Below, piece after piece: positions 42,262 through 50,945 of a stretch of 64,000 nucleotides of DNA (its first letter is position 1; each line of letters begins with the position of its first letter). The notes under the pieces were generated by a model that worked only from the letters and a program-made list of their open reading frames with translations, did no database searches and had not been told where the DNA came from. The stretch spans positions 186,001 to 250,000 of the forward strand of contig NZ_JAUSSR010000005.1 of NCBI RefSeq assembly GCF_030812475.1, in the 5' to 3' direction. Source of the stretch: Pseudomonas lini (GTDB lineage Bacteria > Pseudomonadota > Gammaproteobacteria > Pseudomonadales > Pseudomonadaceae). Made by a program: the position numbers and the translations under genes.

Positions 42262-42739
42262 GGGTTGTGAAAAAGGGCCTGCCAACGAAGAACGATCATG
42301 CGCCGCAGACCTGTGGGAGCGAGCCTGCTCGCGAAGTAGACACCACGGTTTTTCAGGCAGTACGCGTCATCGTTCTTCGCGAGCAGGCTCGCTCCCACAA
42401 GGGATTCGAGTTGTTGTCGGGGTCGGAACATACCTACTCACGAACCAGCCGTTTCAGGCGTTTCGCCGGTTGACTGCTTTGCCCTCACTCCCTATCCTCG
42501 CGCCTGTCACGACTCATTCGTGATCGGGTTTGACGGCCCGGCAAATCCAAGGCGCGCATGTCATCCAAGTTTGCTCGTGCACTCTCGTGCCCGATGCACA
42601 GCTTTATGGTGACTGTGTGCGGGGCACTTTCGGGTGCGCCGGGTTCCTTGGACCGGTCCGTCAACCTGCACACAGTTGCCACCCAATTCGTTTGACGGCG
42701 ATGAAGTGGCAGCTCTTTGACTACCAAGGAGTTACACCA
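42262..42739. other. Long intergenic region: REP and structured DUF3077 leader
   Basis: This 478-base gap holds a paired REP (42312-42399) and then a leader of about 240 bases in front of the DUF3077 gene. The leader contains a hairpin TCACGA-CTCAT-TCGTGA (42507-42523), a possible 29-codon frame (ATG at 42607) and the palindrome GGACCGGTCC. I believe similar leaders precede other Pseudomonas DUF3077-type genes, but cannot verify that here. Confidence 0.5.
42312..42399. repeat. Paired REP element
   Basis: TGTGGGAGCGAGCCTGCTCG (42312 onward) and CGAGCAGGCTCGCTCCCACA (ending 42399) are perfect 20-base complements. They sit about 50 bases behind receptor A, where they may stabilise or help end its transcript. 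Confidence 0.93.
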
Positions 42740-43024
42740 ATGGCTGAGCCAACCACAAAATCCACCCCTTTCGCCCCCTGCGACCACGTTGACCATCACC
42801 TCTTCGCTGTACAACCCGACATCCCCCTCCTCGACGCCCTGGAGCACGCCTCGGTCTACCTCAGTTGCGCCGAAGCCCTCGCCCATCAAGCCCCCCACGC
42901 CACCCGCCCGGAACACATCGCTTCGTTACGCTGGGCGAGCAAGCAAATGCTCGGCACCGCGCGTTCATTGCTCCAGGCCTCCATTGACGGTATGCACGCC
43001 GCGCAAGCGGGAGGTGAGGCATGA
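42740..43024 (+). CDS. DUF3077 family small protein
   Basis: This 94-residue protein has the DUF3077-like core LFAVQPDIPLLDALEHASVYLSCAEALA, a LRWASKQML stretch and no signal peptide. AAGGAG lies eight bases upstream of the ATG; the upstream frame extension is leader sequence. It overlaps the next gene by four bases (ATGA). The function of the family is unknown to me. Confidence 0.82.
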   Translation: MAEPTTKSTPFAPCDHVDHHLFAVQPDIPLLDALEHASVYLSCAEALAHQAPHATRPEHIASLRWASKQMLGTARSLLQASIDGMHAAQAGGEA

Positions 43025-43500
43025 ATCCGCATCTGCCGATGACCAACAATGATTGCGACATTCCGGCGCTGCTGGTTGTCACTCAAGCGCCATTGGATGT
43101 TTTGCACAGCAATGCCGCGACGCGGTTTCTGGCGGGGACACAGATGATGGAAAGCCTGGCCAGTCTTGATATCACCCAGGCCAAGGGGGCTGATGTGCAG
43201 CAACTGGCCAACGCGGCGGCGATGTTGTTGCGTGATGGCTGTGATGTGATGGATGTGTTGGGCGGCGGATTCGGGCTCGGGTGTAACAAGATCCAACTGA
43301 CAGCATTGACTGGCAGGGGTCTCATCGCGACCAAGCTGCTGCCACAGGGTGTTTGCTGTGCACGCAAAATTTTTGCTCGGCGACGATCCACTGTGGGAGC
43401 GAGCCTGCTCGCGAAGAGGCCATTACATTCAACATGGATGTTGACTGACCCACCGCTTTCGCCGGCAAGCCGGTCTCGCGCCCACACGTCTGGCGCTTGA
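43021..43500 (+). CDS. Small DUF3077-associated protein with REP-derived C-terminus
   Basis: This 159-residue frame starts inside the stop of the DUF3077 gene. Residues 1-95 (APLDVLHSNAATRFLAGTQMM, AAAMLLRDGCDVMDVLG) look like a genuine partner protein. From about residue 123 on (STVGASLLAKRPLHS) the frame runs through the REP at 43392-43486. The natural C-terminus has probably been replaced or extended by REP insertion or a small deletion. Function unknown. Confidence 0.65.
   Translation: MNPHLPMTNNDCDIPALLVVTQAPLDVLHSNAATRFLAGTQMMESLASLDITQAKGADVQQLANAAAMLLRDGCDVMDVLGGGFGLGCNKIQLTALTGRGLIATKLLPQGVCCARKIFARRRSTVGASLLAKRPLHSTWMLTDPPLSPASRSRAHTSGA
43392..43486. repeat. Paired REP element, imperfect
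   Basis: TGTGGGAGCGAGCCTGCTCG (43392 onward) is followed by an inverted partner of a different subtype, GCCGGCAAGCCGGTCTCGC ... CCCACA, so the arms are of mixed type. It overlaps the 3-prime end of the preceding frame. Confidence 0.85.
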
Positions 43501-43573
43501 GCTGAGGATCTCTGGCGTAGCATTAAATGCATTATTTTAATAATCATAAATCATATAATCAGCTAACTTAATA

Positions 43574-43583
43574 ATTAGCATAT
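43574..43583 (+). promoter_or_regulatory. ATTAGCATAT box, variant of the shared decamer
   Basis: Its reverse complement ATATGCTAAT has one mismatch to ATAAGCTAAT. It lies in an AT-rich tract about 110 bases upstream of the binding-protein gene at 43694. Confidence 0.35.
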
Positions 43584-43634
43584 AACTATAAAGAATTTCA
43601 CAGCGACTTTTTATAGGGATAACGTCAACTACAG

Positions 43635-43687
43635 ACCGACCCCTTCTCCAGGCGGAGGTAACACGAAGCGCAACCACCCGCCTGGAG
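43635..43687 (+). promoter_or_regulatory. C-rich/GGAGG hairpin leader, copy 3, with possible SD sequestration
   Basis: ACCGACCCCTTCTCC-AGGC-GGAGG ends 35 bases before the ATG at 43694. A local CTCC/GGAG hairpin leaves the real ribosome binding site free (GGAG at 43684-43687). Alternatively CTCCAGGCGG (43646-43655) pairs perfectly over 10 bases with CCGCCTGGAG (43678-43687) and would hide that site. The two structures exclude each other. Confidence 0.55.
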
Positions 43688-43693
43688 TTTCCC

Positions 43694-44656
43694 ATGTCAC
43701 TAAAACCCCTGCTGTTAAGCCTCTTGTGCACCCTGGGCTTCGCTGCATCGAGCCAGGCCAGCGACCTTCAACCCCTGCTGGTGGCCAATCAGAAGTCCTC
43801 GATCAAGGTACTGCTGGAGGTCTCCGGCGAACTGAAGGATGTGCCCTACGACATCCAGTTTTCCGAGTTCCCGGCCGCCGCCCCATTGGGCGAAGCGCTG
43901 AATGCCGGCGCGGTGGACATCGGCGCCCTGGGTGATGCGCCCTACGTATTCGCCCTCGGGGCGGGCGCGCCGATCAAAGTCGTCAGCATCGTGCATGCCG
44001 AAGGCCGCTACACCACCGCGATCCTCGCGCCCAAGGATTCGGCGCTGAACAACGCCAGCGATCTCAAGGGCAAGAAGATCGTCACCACCCGCGGCTCCAT
44101 CGGCCACTTCCTGGCGATCAAGGCCTTGCGCAGCGTCGGCCTGAGCACCAGCGATGTGCAGTTCATCTATCTGCTGCCGAGCGAGTCGCGAATCCTGTTG
44201 GACAACGGCAGTGCCGACGCCTGGTCGACCTGGGACCCATACACCACCATTTCCACCACCCAGAATCAGGCCAAGGTTTTGGCCAGTGGCGCAACCCTGC
44301 TGACCAACCATTTGTACCTGGCCGCCACCAGCCAGGCCATCGCCGGCAAACGCCAGCAACTCGAAGACTTCGTCGCCCGGGTCGATCGTGCCTACCGCTG
44401 GACCAACGCCCATCCCGAGGAATACGCCGCCGCCCAGGCGCGCGTGACCGGCTTGCCGCTGGCGGTGCATGTCGCCGTGGCCAAAGGCACCCACATGGAA
44501 CCGGTGGAGATTGACGACAAGGTCATCGGCGGCCTGCAAACCACCGCGGACATCTATCAGGAAGAAGGCATTCTCACAAAACACATCGACGTCTCTCAAG
44601 GCTTCGACAAGAGCTTCAACGCCAAGCGTGCCCAACTCAACCAGGCATCTCGATAA
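43694..44656 (+). CDS. Aliphatic sulfonate-type ABC binding protein
   Basis: This 320-residue SsuA/NMT1-like protein has a signal peptide (LLLSLLCTLGFAASSQA). Family segments are SEFPAAAPLGEALNAGAVDIGALGDAP, DLKGKKIVTTRGSIGHFLAIKAL and WSTWDPYTT. It heads a plus-strand operon (binding protein, flavin monooxygenase, peroxiredoxin-like, second binding protein) without ATPase or permease genes. It may therefore use the SsuBC-like pair at 30940-32623 or one elsewhere. Confidence 0.88.
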   Translation: MSLKPLLLSLLCTLGFAASSQASDLQPLLVANQKSSIKVLLEVSGELKDVPYDIQFSEFPAAAPLGEALNAGAVDIGALGDAPYVFALGAGAPIKVVSIVHAEGRYTTAILAPKDSALNNASDLKGKKIVTTRGSIGHFLAIKALRSVGLSTSDVQFIYLLPSESRILLDNGSADAWSTWDPYTTISTTQNQAKVLASGATLLTNHLYLAATSQAIAGKRQQLEDFVARVDRAYRWTNAHPEEYAAAQARVTGLPLAVHVAVAKGTHMEPVEIDDKVIGGLQTTADIYQEEGILTKHIDVSQGFDKSFNAKRAQLNQASR

Positions 44657-44683
44657 CGATGCGACTGATTCAGGAGTAGAACC

Positions 44684-46030
44684 ATGAGCAAACAACGCCA
44701 ACTGAAACTCGGTGCGATGGTCCATGGCGTCGGCCATGGCTGGGGCGAATGGCGCCATCCACAGGCCCTGGCCAACGCCAGCGTGAACTTCGATTTCTAC
44801 AAGCAACAGACGCAACTGGCCGAGGCGGCGAAGTTCGACTTCGTGTTCATCGCCGACAGCCTGCACATCCATGAAAAGTCCAGCCCGCACTACCTCAATC
44901 GCTTCGAGCCGCTGACCATTCTCTCGGCCCTGGCCGCCACCACCCGGCACATAGGCCTGGTCGCGACCGTGACCGTCAGCTACACCGAACCCTTCCAGGT
45001 GGCACGGCAGTTTGCTTCCCTGGACCACATCAGCGGCGGTCGCGCCGGGTGGAACGTGGTGACGTCCTGGCTCAGCGGCACCGCCGACAACTTTGGCAAA
45101 GCCGAGCACCCACCGCATGCCGTGCGCTACCGCATCGCCAAGGAGCACGTCGCCGTGGTCAAGGGCCTGTGGGATTCCTGGGAAGACGATGCCTTCGCCT
45201 ACGACAAGCAGAGCGGTGAATTTTTCACGCCTGGCAAGCTGCACGCCCTGGAGCACAAGGGCGAATTCTTCTCGGTAAAGGGCCCGCTGAACATCGCCCG
45301 TTCCCGGCAAGGTCAGCCGGTGATTTTCCAGGCCGGCACCTCCGAGGCGGGACGCAGTTTCGCCGCCGAAAACTCCGACGCGATTTTCGTCAGTCCCGAG
45401 TCCTTCGACGAAGCCCGCGCTTACTATCAGGACCTGAAACAACGGGCCAGCGGCTTCGGCCGGGAGGCGCAGAAGCTGTCGATCCTGCCGGGCATCCGCC
45501 CGATCGTGGGCCGTGATGAAGCAGAAGTTGAAAGCCGCTATCAGCAAGCGGTGGAACTGGTGACCATCGAGGATGCCATCGTCGCCCTCGGCCGGCCGTT
45601 CAACGACCATGACTTCAGCCAATACCCGCTGGATGCGCCGTTCCCCGAGCTGGGCGACCTGGGTTCCGACAGCCAGAAAGGCGGATCGGACCGAATCAAG
45701 CAGCTTGCGCGGGATGAAGGCCTGACCTTGCGCGAAGTCGCCCTGCGCTTCTCCCGGCCGCGGCGCGATTTTGTCGGCACGCCGGAACGGGTGGCCGATG
45801 CCCTGCAGACCTGGTTTGAACAGGGTGCTGCGGACGGTTTCATCATCAACTCGCTATTGCCCGATGGCCTGCAGTATTTCACTGAACTGGTGGTGCCGAT
45901 CCTGCAACAGCGCGGTCTGTTTCGCGACGAATACAGCGGCAGCACCTTGCGCGCCAACCTCGGCCTCGAAGTACCGGCCAACCGTCACGCGAGCACCCCT
46001 ATCGAAGAAAAAAGCGAGGCACTGGCATGA
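44684..46030 (+). CDS. FMNH2-dependent monooxygenase (NtaA/SnaA/DszA type)
   Basis: This 448-residue LLM-family enzyme has [70 protein letters not shown] and [20 protein letters not shown]. Relatives oxidise sulfones, nitrilotriacetate or alkyl sulfides using FMNH2 supplied by a separate reductase. It is encoded 27 bases after the binding protein and overlaps the peroxiredoxin-like gene (ATGA). The substrate is unknown; a sulfone or sulfide is most plausible here. Confidence 0.9.
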   Translation: MSKQRQLKLGAMVHGVGHGWGEWRHPQALANASVNFDFYKQQTQLAEAAKFDFVFIADSLHIHEKSSPHYLNRFEPLTILSALAATTRHIGLVATVTVSYTEPFQVARQFASLDHISGGRAGWNVVTSWLSGTADNFGKAEHPPHAVRYRIAKEHVAVVKGLWDSWEDDAFAYDKQSGEFFTPGKLHALEHKGEFFSVKGPLNIARSRQGQPVIFQAGTSEAGRSFAAENSDAIFVSPESFDEARAYYQDLKQRASGFGREAQKLSILPGIRPIVGRDEAEVESRYQQAVELVTIEDAIVALGRPFNDHDFSQYPLDAPFPELGDLGSDSQKGGSDRIKQLARDEGLTLREVALRFSRPRRDFVGTPERVADALQTWFEQGAADGFIINSLLPDGLQYFTELVVPILQQRGLFRDEYSGSTLRANLGLEVPANRHASTPIEEKSEALA

Positions 46031-46710
46031 GCGAATCCCTCAACCGCCTGTTGGCGAACCTGCATGCCGAACGTCTGGCGACCTGGGAGCCGGCGGCCCT
46101 GCAAGTCAATATCGATCAACGCCAACGCCTGGTGGACGAAGCCCGGATCGACGACTTCGTCAGAGCTGGCGACTCGCTTGAGCCCTTCACGTTGTTGAAG
46201 GTCGAAGGCGGCAGCCTGAGCCGCGACGAGTTGCTCGCCAACGGACCTGCGGTGCTGATTTTCTTCCGCTTCGCCGGCTGCCCGGCCTGCAACATCGCCC
46301 TGCCCTATTACCAGCGCGAGCTCTATCCGCACCTGCAGGCACTGGGGGTGCCGCTGGTGGCGGTCAGCCCGCAAGTGCCGGAAAAGCTGGTGGAGATCAA
46401 GACCCGTCACAACCTCGGACTGCAAGTGGCCAGTGACCCCGACAACAACCTCGGCCGGCGCCTGGGCATTCTCTACAACTTCGATGAAGCCTCGCGCAAA
46501 GCCGCACTGGCCAAAGGCAATGGCATCGGCGAAACCACCGGCACCGGCACCTGGGAATTGCCGCAGCCCACAGTGGTGGTCATCGCCCGGGACGGCAAGG
46601 TGGCCTTCGCCGAAGTCAGCCCCGACTGGCTGGTGCGCACCGAAGCCGATCCGGTATTGCGCGCGGTCGAACAGCTGCTGGGGCAAACACCCGTGCAACT
46701 CGCCATCTGA
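46027..46710 (+). CDS. Peroxiredoxin-like (AhpC/TSA) protein
   Basis: This 227-residue thioredoxin-fold protein has Cys85-Pro-Ala-Cys88 in [14 protein letters not shown], where an AhpC/TSA-type peroxiredoxin would have its catalytic site. Later segments are [18 protein letters not shown], a cis-Pro-like [11 protein letters not shown] and a C-terminal helix. The CxxC is thioredoxin-like. It is translationally coupled to the flavin monooxygenase, so it may remove peroxide from uncoupled flavin turnover or pass on a sulfur product (inference). No signal peptide. Confidence 0.82.
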   Translation: MSESLNRLLANLHAERLATWEPAALQVNIDQRQRLVDEARIDDFVRAGDSLEPFTLLKVEGGSLSRDELLANGPAVLIFFRFAGCPACNIALPYYQRELYPHLQALGVPLVAVSPQVPEKLVEIKTRHNLGLQVASDPDNNLGRRLGILYNFDEASRKAALAKGNGIGETTGTGTWELPQPTVVVIARDGKVAFAEVSPDWLVRTEADPVLRAVEQLLGQTPVQLAI

Positions 46711-46723
46711 CAAGAGCCTGACC

Positions 46724-47734
46724 ATGACGAAAAAGATCACACAGGGACAGTTCAATCGTCGCGGCTTCCTCACGGCCAGCTCCATCGCCCTTGGCGCGTT
46801 GGGGCTGTCTTCCCTGGGACTGGCGCCGCGTGCATTCGCCCAGGCCAACAGGCTCTCGGACCTGACCCTGGGGGTCGCCACTTACCGGGGGCAGGACTCC
46901 TATTTCAGCGAAGACGCCGGCACTGCCAATACCCCCTACAAGGTCGATTATTCGGAATTCGCCGGCGGCAACCTGATCGTCGAAGCCTTGGCTTCGGGCA
47001 GTCTGGACGTCGGCGGCATGAGCGAGATTCCACCGATCTTCTCGATCCAGAGCCATCGCCAACCGCGGCTGATCGCGGTGCTGCAAGGCGATGTGAACAA
47101 CCAGGTGTTCCTCATCCCCAAGGACTCGAACCTGGAATCGGTGGCGCAATTGCGCGGCAAACGGGTCGGCTACGTGCGCTCCACCACGTCGCACTATTTC
47201 CTGATCAAGGCCCTGAAGGAGCAAGGCCTGACCTTGAAGGACATCACCCCGGTGGCGCTCACGCCCCAGGATGGTTTCAGTGCATTCCAGAGCGGCCAGC
47301 TCGATGCCTGGGTGATCTATGGCGTGTTTATCCAGCTGGCGAAATTCCGCAGTGGCGCCCGGGTGCTGAAAACCGCGCTGGGTTATCTGTCGGGCAACTA
47401 CCTGATCGCCGCGCGCCCTGCCGCCCTGGAAGATCCGCTGCGCAAGCAGGCGATCCAGGACTACCTGCAGCGCCAGGCGCGCACCCTGGAATGGATCAAC
47501 AACAACCCCGACCCCTGGGCCGCGAAATCGGCGCAATTGCTCGGGGTCGACAAAGCGGTGTTCCTCGACATGTACAACAACCGCAGCCAGCCGTCGAAAA
47601 TCATTGCCGTAAACGATCAGGCCATTGCTTCGCAGCAACAGGTTGCGGACCTGTTCTTCGATGCGGGGGTGTTGAGCGAACGGCTCGATGTGAGTCCTCT
47701 CTGGGACAAAAATTTCCCGTTGTTGCCGCTTTGA
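46724..47734 (+). CDS. Tat-exported sulfonate-type ABC binding protein
   Basis: This 336-residue SsuA-like protein has a twin-arginine signal (NRRGFLTASS followed by a hydrophobic stretch and PRAFAQA). Its core has FAGGNLIVEALASGSLDVGGMSEIPPIFS and LRGKRVGYVRSTTSHYFLIKAL. It is the last gene of the four-gene operon and close to the orphan protein at 60217-61176. No permease or ATPase is adjacent. The start at 46724 is 13 bases after the previous stop. Confidence 0.88.
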   Translation: MTKKITQGQFNRRGFLTASSIALGALGLSSLGLAPRAFAQANRLSDLTLGVATYRGQDSYFSEDAGTANTPYKVDYSEFAGGNLIVEALASGSLDVGGMSEIPPIFSIQSHRQPRLIAVLQGDVNNQVFLIPKDSNLESVAQLRGKRVGYVRSTTSHYFLIKALKEQGLTLKDITPVALTPQDGFSAFQSGQLDAWVIYGVFIQLAKFRSGARVLKTALGYLSGNYLIAARPAALEDPLRKQAIQDYLQRQARTLEWINNNPDPWAAKSAQLLGVDKAVFLDMYNNRSQPSKIIAVNDQAIASQQQVADLFFDAGVLSERLDVSPLWDKNFPLLPL

Positions 47735-47776
47735 GCCATGAGGCCATACACAAAAGGTATGAACAACACCGCCCCC

Positions 47777-47867
47777 TGTAGGAGCTGGCTTGCCAGCGAA
47801 GGCGGTGGAACAGGCCACATCGATGGTGTTTGACCCACCGCTATCGCCAGCAAGCCGGCTCCTGCAG
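47777..47867. repeat. Paired REP element
   Basis: TGTAGGAGCTGGCTTGCCAG (47777 onward) and its inverted partner GCCAGCAAGCCGGCTCCTGC (ending 47867) lie between the binding-protein operon and the acyl-CoA dehydrogenase-like gene. Confidence 0.9.
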
Positions 47868-47930
47868 GGGGGCTGTGTCGTACATGAACAGATACCGGCT
47901 CTCACGCTTTTTTGATCGAGTGAATCCACC

Positions 47931-49130
47931 ATGAGTCTTTCTTCCCAACATTCTCCACCACTGCGATCCGTCGAAGTGGCCCAATTCGAAGCACTGCTCG
48001 AAAACATCGGTGCGCAACTGGCCGCCACGGCCCACCTGTATGACGAGAGCGGCGCCTTTCCCCACGACAACTTCAAGCTATTGCACGAACACGGCCTGGT
48101 CGCGTTGACCGTACCCAAGGCCCTGGGCGGTGGCGGCGCGAACCTGGCACAGGCACGCCAGGCCATCAGCGCCATCGCCAAGGGTGAACCCTCCACCGCC
48201 TTGATTCTGGTGATGCAATACCTGCAGCACTCACGGCTGCAAGACAGCCGAAGCTGGCCGGACACGCTGCGCCAGCAGGTGGCCCGGGACGCCGTCGAGC
48301 ATGGCGCGTTGATCAACGCCTTGCGCGTCGAACCCGACCTCGGCACCCCGGCCCGCGGCGGTCTGCCGGCGACCATCGCCAGGCGTACCGCGGCGGGCTG
48401 GCGCATCAGCGGGCGGAAAATCTACTCCACCGGCAGCCATGGCCTGAGCTGGTTCAGCGTCTGGGCCCGCAGTAACGACGAAGACCCGCTGGTCGGCGCC
48501 TGGCTGGTGCACAAGGACACGCCGGGCATTAGCATCATCGAGGATTGGGACCACCTGGGCATGCGCGCCACCTGCAGCCATGAGGTGGTGTTCGACAACG
48601 TGCTGGTGCCGCTGGATCACGCCGTCAGCGTCAGCCGCTGGAGCGCGCCGCAACCCGAACTCGATGGCGACGGTTTCCTGTGGATGTCGGTGTTGCTGTC
48701 ATCGGTCTACGACGGCGTCGCCCAGGCGGCCCGCGACTGGCTGGTGAGCTGGCTGGAAACCCGCGCGCCGTCGAACCTGGGCGCGGCGTTGTCGACCCTG
48801 CCACGCTTTCAGGAAACCGTCGGCCACATCGACACCCTGCTGTTCGCCAACCGCAGCCTGCTCGACTCCGCCGCCGAGGGCCACACGCCGGCCAGTCACG
48901 CGGCGCAACTGAAATACCTGGTGACCGGCAACGCCATCCGCGCCGTCGAGCTGGCTATCGAGGCCTCCGGCAATCCGGGCCTGTCACGCCACAATCCGCT
49001 GCAACGGCATTATCGCGACGTGCTCTGCAGCCGGGTTCACACGCCGCAAAACGACGCCGTCCTGCAAGGTGTCGGCAAAGCGGTCTTCGCCCAGCGCCAG
49101 CCCCCATCCCAGCCCAAGGAACGCCCATGA
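47931..49130 (+). CDS. Acyl-CoA dehydrogenase-fold oxidoreductase (SfnB/DszC-like)
   Basis: This 399-residue flavoprotein has the acyl-CoA dehydrogenase fold: HEHGLVALTVPKALGGGGANLAQ, GWRISGRKIYSTGSHG, DHLGMRATCSHEVVFDNVLVP and a C-terminal SRVHTPQNDAVLQG. It has the length and flavour of sulfur-acquisition members such as SfnB and the dibenzothiophene monooxygenase DszC rather than of fatty-acid enzymes. It is translationally coupled (ATGA) to a 2-hydroxyacid dehydrogenase. Substrate unknown. Confidence 0.83.
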   Translation: MSLSSQHSPPLRSVEVAQFEALLENIGAQLAATAHLYDESGAFPHDNFKLLHEHGLVALTVPKALGGGGANLAQARQAISAIAKGEPSTALILVMQYLQHSRLQDSRSWPDTLRQQVARDAVEHGALINALRVEPDLGTPARGGLPATIARRTAAGWRISGRKIYSTGSHGLSWFSVWARSNDEDPLVGAWLVHKDTPGISIIEDWDHLGMRATCSHEVVFDNVLVPLDHAVSVSRWSAPQPELDGDGFLWMSVLLSSVYDGVAQAARDWLVSWLETRAPSNLGAALSTLPRFQETVGHIDTLLFANRSLLDSAAEGHTPASHAAQLKYLVTGNAIRAVELAIEASGNPGLSRHNPLQRHYRDVLCSRVHTPQNDAVLQGVGKAVFAQRQPPSQPKERP

Positions 49131-50086
49131 GCCAGCTCGTCATCGCCAGCCAACTGGATGAAGATTTCAACGAAGTGATCCGCCAGCGCCTCGCGCAAAC
49201 CCACCCCGGTGCCCGCGTCATCGGCGTGCCGGCCGGAGTGCCCAGCGACCTGCCGGCAGAAGTCGGCATCCTGCTGGCGCGGCCGATCAATGTGCGCGGT
49301 TATCAAGCGCCGGACACACCGCCACCGGGCTGGCCCTATGGCTTGCAGTGGATTCAAGTGGTGTCTTCAGGCATCGACTTCTATCCGAAATGGCTGTTCA
49401 ACGGCCCACCGGTGAGCACCTCCCGCGGCAGCGCCGCCGAGAACATCGCCGAGTTCGCCCTGGCTGCGATCTTCGCCGCGGCCAAGCGTTTGCCGGACAT
49501 CTGGGTGCATGACTCACAATGGAATTTCACCGCGCTGACGCCGCTCAAGGGCACCACGCTGGGGATTCTCGGCTTCGGCGCCATTGGCCGCAGCCTCGCG
49601 ACCAAGGCCCACGCGTTGGGCATCAAGGTGCTGGCGTTGCGTCAGAGCCAGACGCCGTTCGAGGTAGAAGGCGTGGAAGCGGCGCGGGATATCCATGACC
49701 TGTTTGCCCGCGCCGATCACCTGGTGCTGGCCGCGCCCTTGACCGCCTCGACCCGGCACATCGTCGACAGTGCGGTGCTGGCCAGCGCCAAACCGGGGCT
49801 GCACCTGATCAACATCGCACGGGGTGGCTTGCTCGACCATGGGGCTCTGCTGGAAGCTTTGGACAGCGGGAGCATCGGCCTGGCCTCGCTGGACGTCACC
49901 GAACCCGAGCCCTTGCCGGACGGTCACCCGCTCTACGCTCACCCACGGGTGCGCCTGTCGCCCCATACCTCGGCGATTTCCAGCAACAGTCGCCACGAAA
50001 TTGCCGACAGCTTCCTGGCCAATCTCGAGCGCTACCTCAATGGCCTGGCGTTGGAGAATCAAGCGGACGTACAGCGCGGGTATTGA
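49127..50086 (+). CDS. D-isomer-specific 2-hydroxyacid dehydrogenase
   Basis: This 319-residue NAD(P)-dependent dehydrogenase has the dinucleotide motif GFGAIG in TLGILGFGAIGRSLA (about 145-155). The catalytic Arg lies in INIARGGLLDHGALL, the Glu in DVTEPEPLPDGHPL and the His in LSPHTSA. It would reduce a 2-oxo acid or oxidise a 2-hydroxy acid, perhaps the carbon product of desulfurisation. The ATG overlaps the preceding stop. A TonB receptor remnant starts right at its 3-prime end. Confidence 0.87.
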   Translation: MSQLVIASQLDEDFNEVIRQRLAQTHPGARVIGVPAGVPSDLPAEVGILLARPINVRGYQAPDTPPPGWPYGLQWIQVVSSGIDFYPKWLFNGPPVSTSRGSAAENIAEFALAAIFAAAKRLPDIWVHDSQWNFTALTPLKGTTLGILGFGAIGRSLATKAHALGIKVLALRQSQTPFEVEGVEAARDIHDLFARADHLVLAAPLTASTRHIVDSAVLASAKPGLHLINIARGGLLDHGALLEALDSGSIGLASLDVTEPEPLPDGHPLYAHPRVRLSPHTSAISSNSRHEIADSFLANLERYLNGLALENQADVQRGY

Positions 50087-50925
50087 GCCCCACCCCCAGT
50101 CAGTGGATTGCGCATGACCGCTTAAACTACGTGATCCTGCCGGTGGACTCGGCAGGCGCCCAGGCGCTGGGTGCCGAGTCGTTGAAACCCGAGCGCTCGA
50201 CCAACTTCAGCCTCGGTTTCGCCCTGACGCCCAGTGACGACCTGAGCCTGATTGTGGACGGCTACGTGATCAACCTGCGCGACCGCCTGGTGCTCAGTGA
50301 ACGCTTCCAGGGCCCGGGCGTCGCGGCCCTGCTCGACAGCATCGGCGTGCCGGCCACCGCCGGGGCGCAGTATTTCACCAATGGCGCCAACACCCGTACC
50401 TCGGGGGTCGATGTGGTCGGTAACTACCGGCAGAACCTCAACCAGTTCGGTTCGGTGCGCTGGACCGCGGCGCTGAACTACAACCACACGCAAATCCTCA
50501 GCGTCAACGAAACCCCGTCGCAACTCACGGCCCTGGGCAGCAACTTCCAGTTGCTCGGGCGCCAGTCGCGAGCGCTGATCACCAAGACCTCCCCCAGCAG
50601 CAAGATGATCTTCTCCGCTGACTGGGCGATCCGCGACTTCGACGTCAACCTGCGGCTGACCCGCTATGGCACGTACACCGAGGTCAACAGTTCCAGCGAT
50701 CCGAGCCTGGACCGGGAATATTCGGCCAAATGGATTACCGACCTCGACGTGGCGTATGCGCTCAACAAACAGCTGACCGTGGCTGTGGGTGCGCAGAACC
50801 TGTTCGACAAATACCCTGACCACATTGGTGTGCCGAACTCTTCGTTCGGTGATAACTGGGGTAGCTATTCGCCGTTCGGCTTTACGGGTGGTTACTACTA
50901 CACGCGGTTGCAGTACGCGTTCTGA
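50083..50925 (+). pseudogene. Truncated TonB-dependent receptor (C-terminal barrel only)
   Basis: About 280 codons match the last third of receptor A. Examples are VILPVDSAGAQALGAESLKPE, GAQYFTNGANTRTSGVDVVGNY, EYSAKWITDLDVAYALN and YYYTRLQYAF. Signal peptide, TonB box, plug and the first two thirds of the barrel are missing. The frame begins with a TTG overlapping the dehydrogenase stop and no ribosome binding site is visible. A deletion apparently fused the region behind the dehydrogenase gene to the receptor tail. The remaining frame is open, so the event may be recent. Confidence 0.88.
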
Positions 50926-50945
50926 TTTCTCCCACGCAAAATCCC

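Noticed and set aside
40627..42285. Minus-strand frame of 552 codons opposite TonB receptor A
   Set aside because: Antisense shadow of the receptor barrel; low-complexity Gly/Val-rich translation.
43715..45622. Minus-strand frame of 635 codons opposite the binding protein and monooxygenase
   Set aside because: Antisense to two coupled genes of known families; no motif in the translation.
46616..48406. Minus-strand frame of 596 codons
   Set aside because: Crosses a REP and lies antisense to three supported genes; no recognisable domain.
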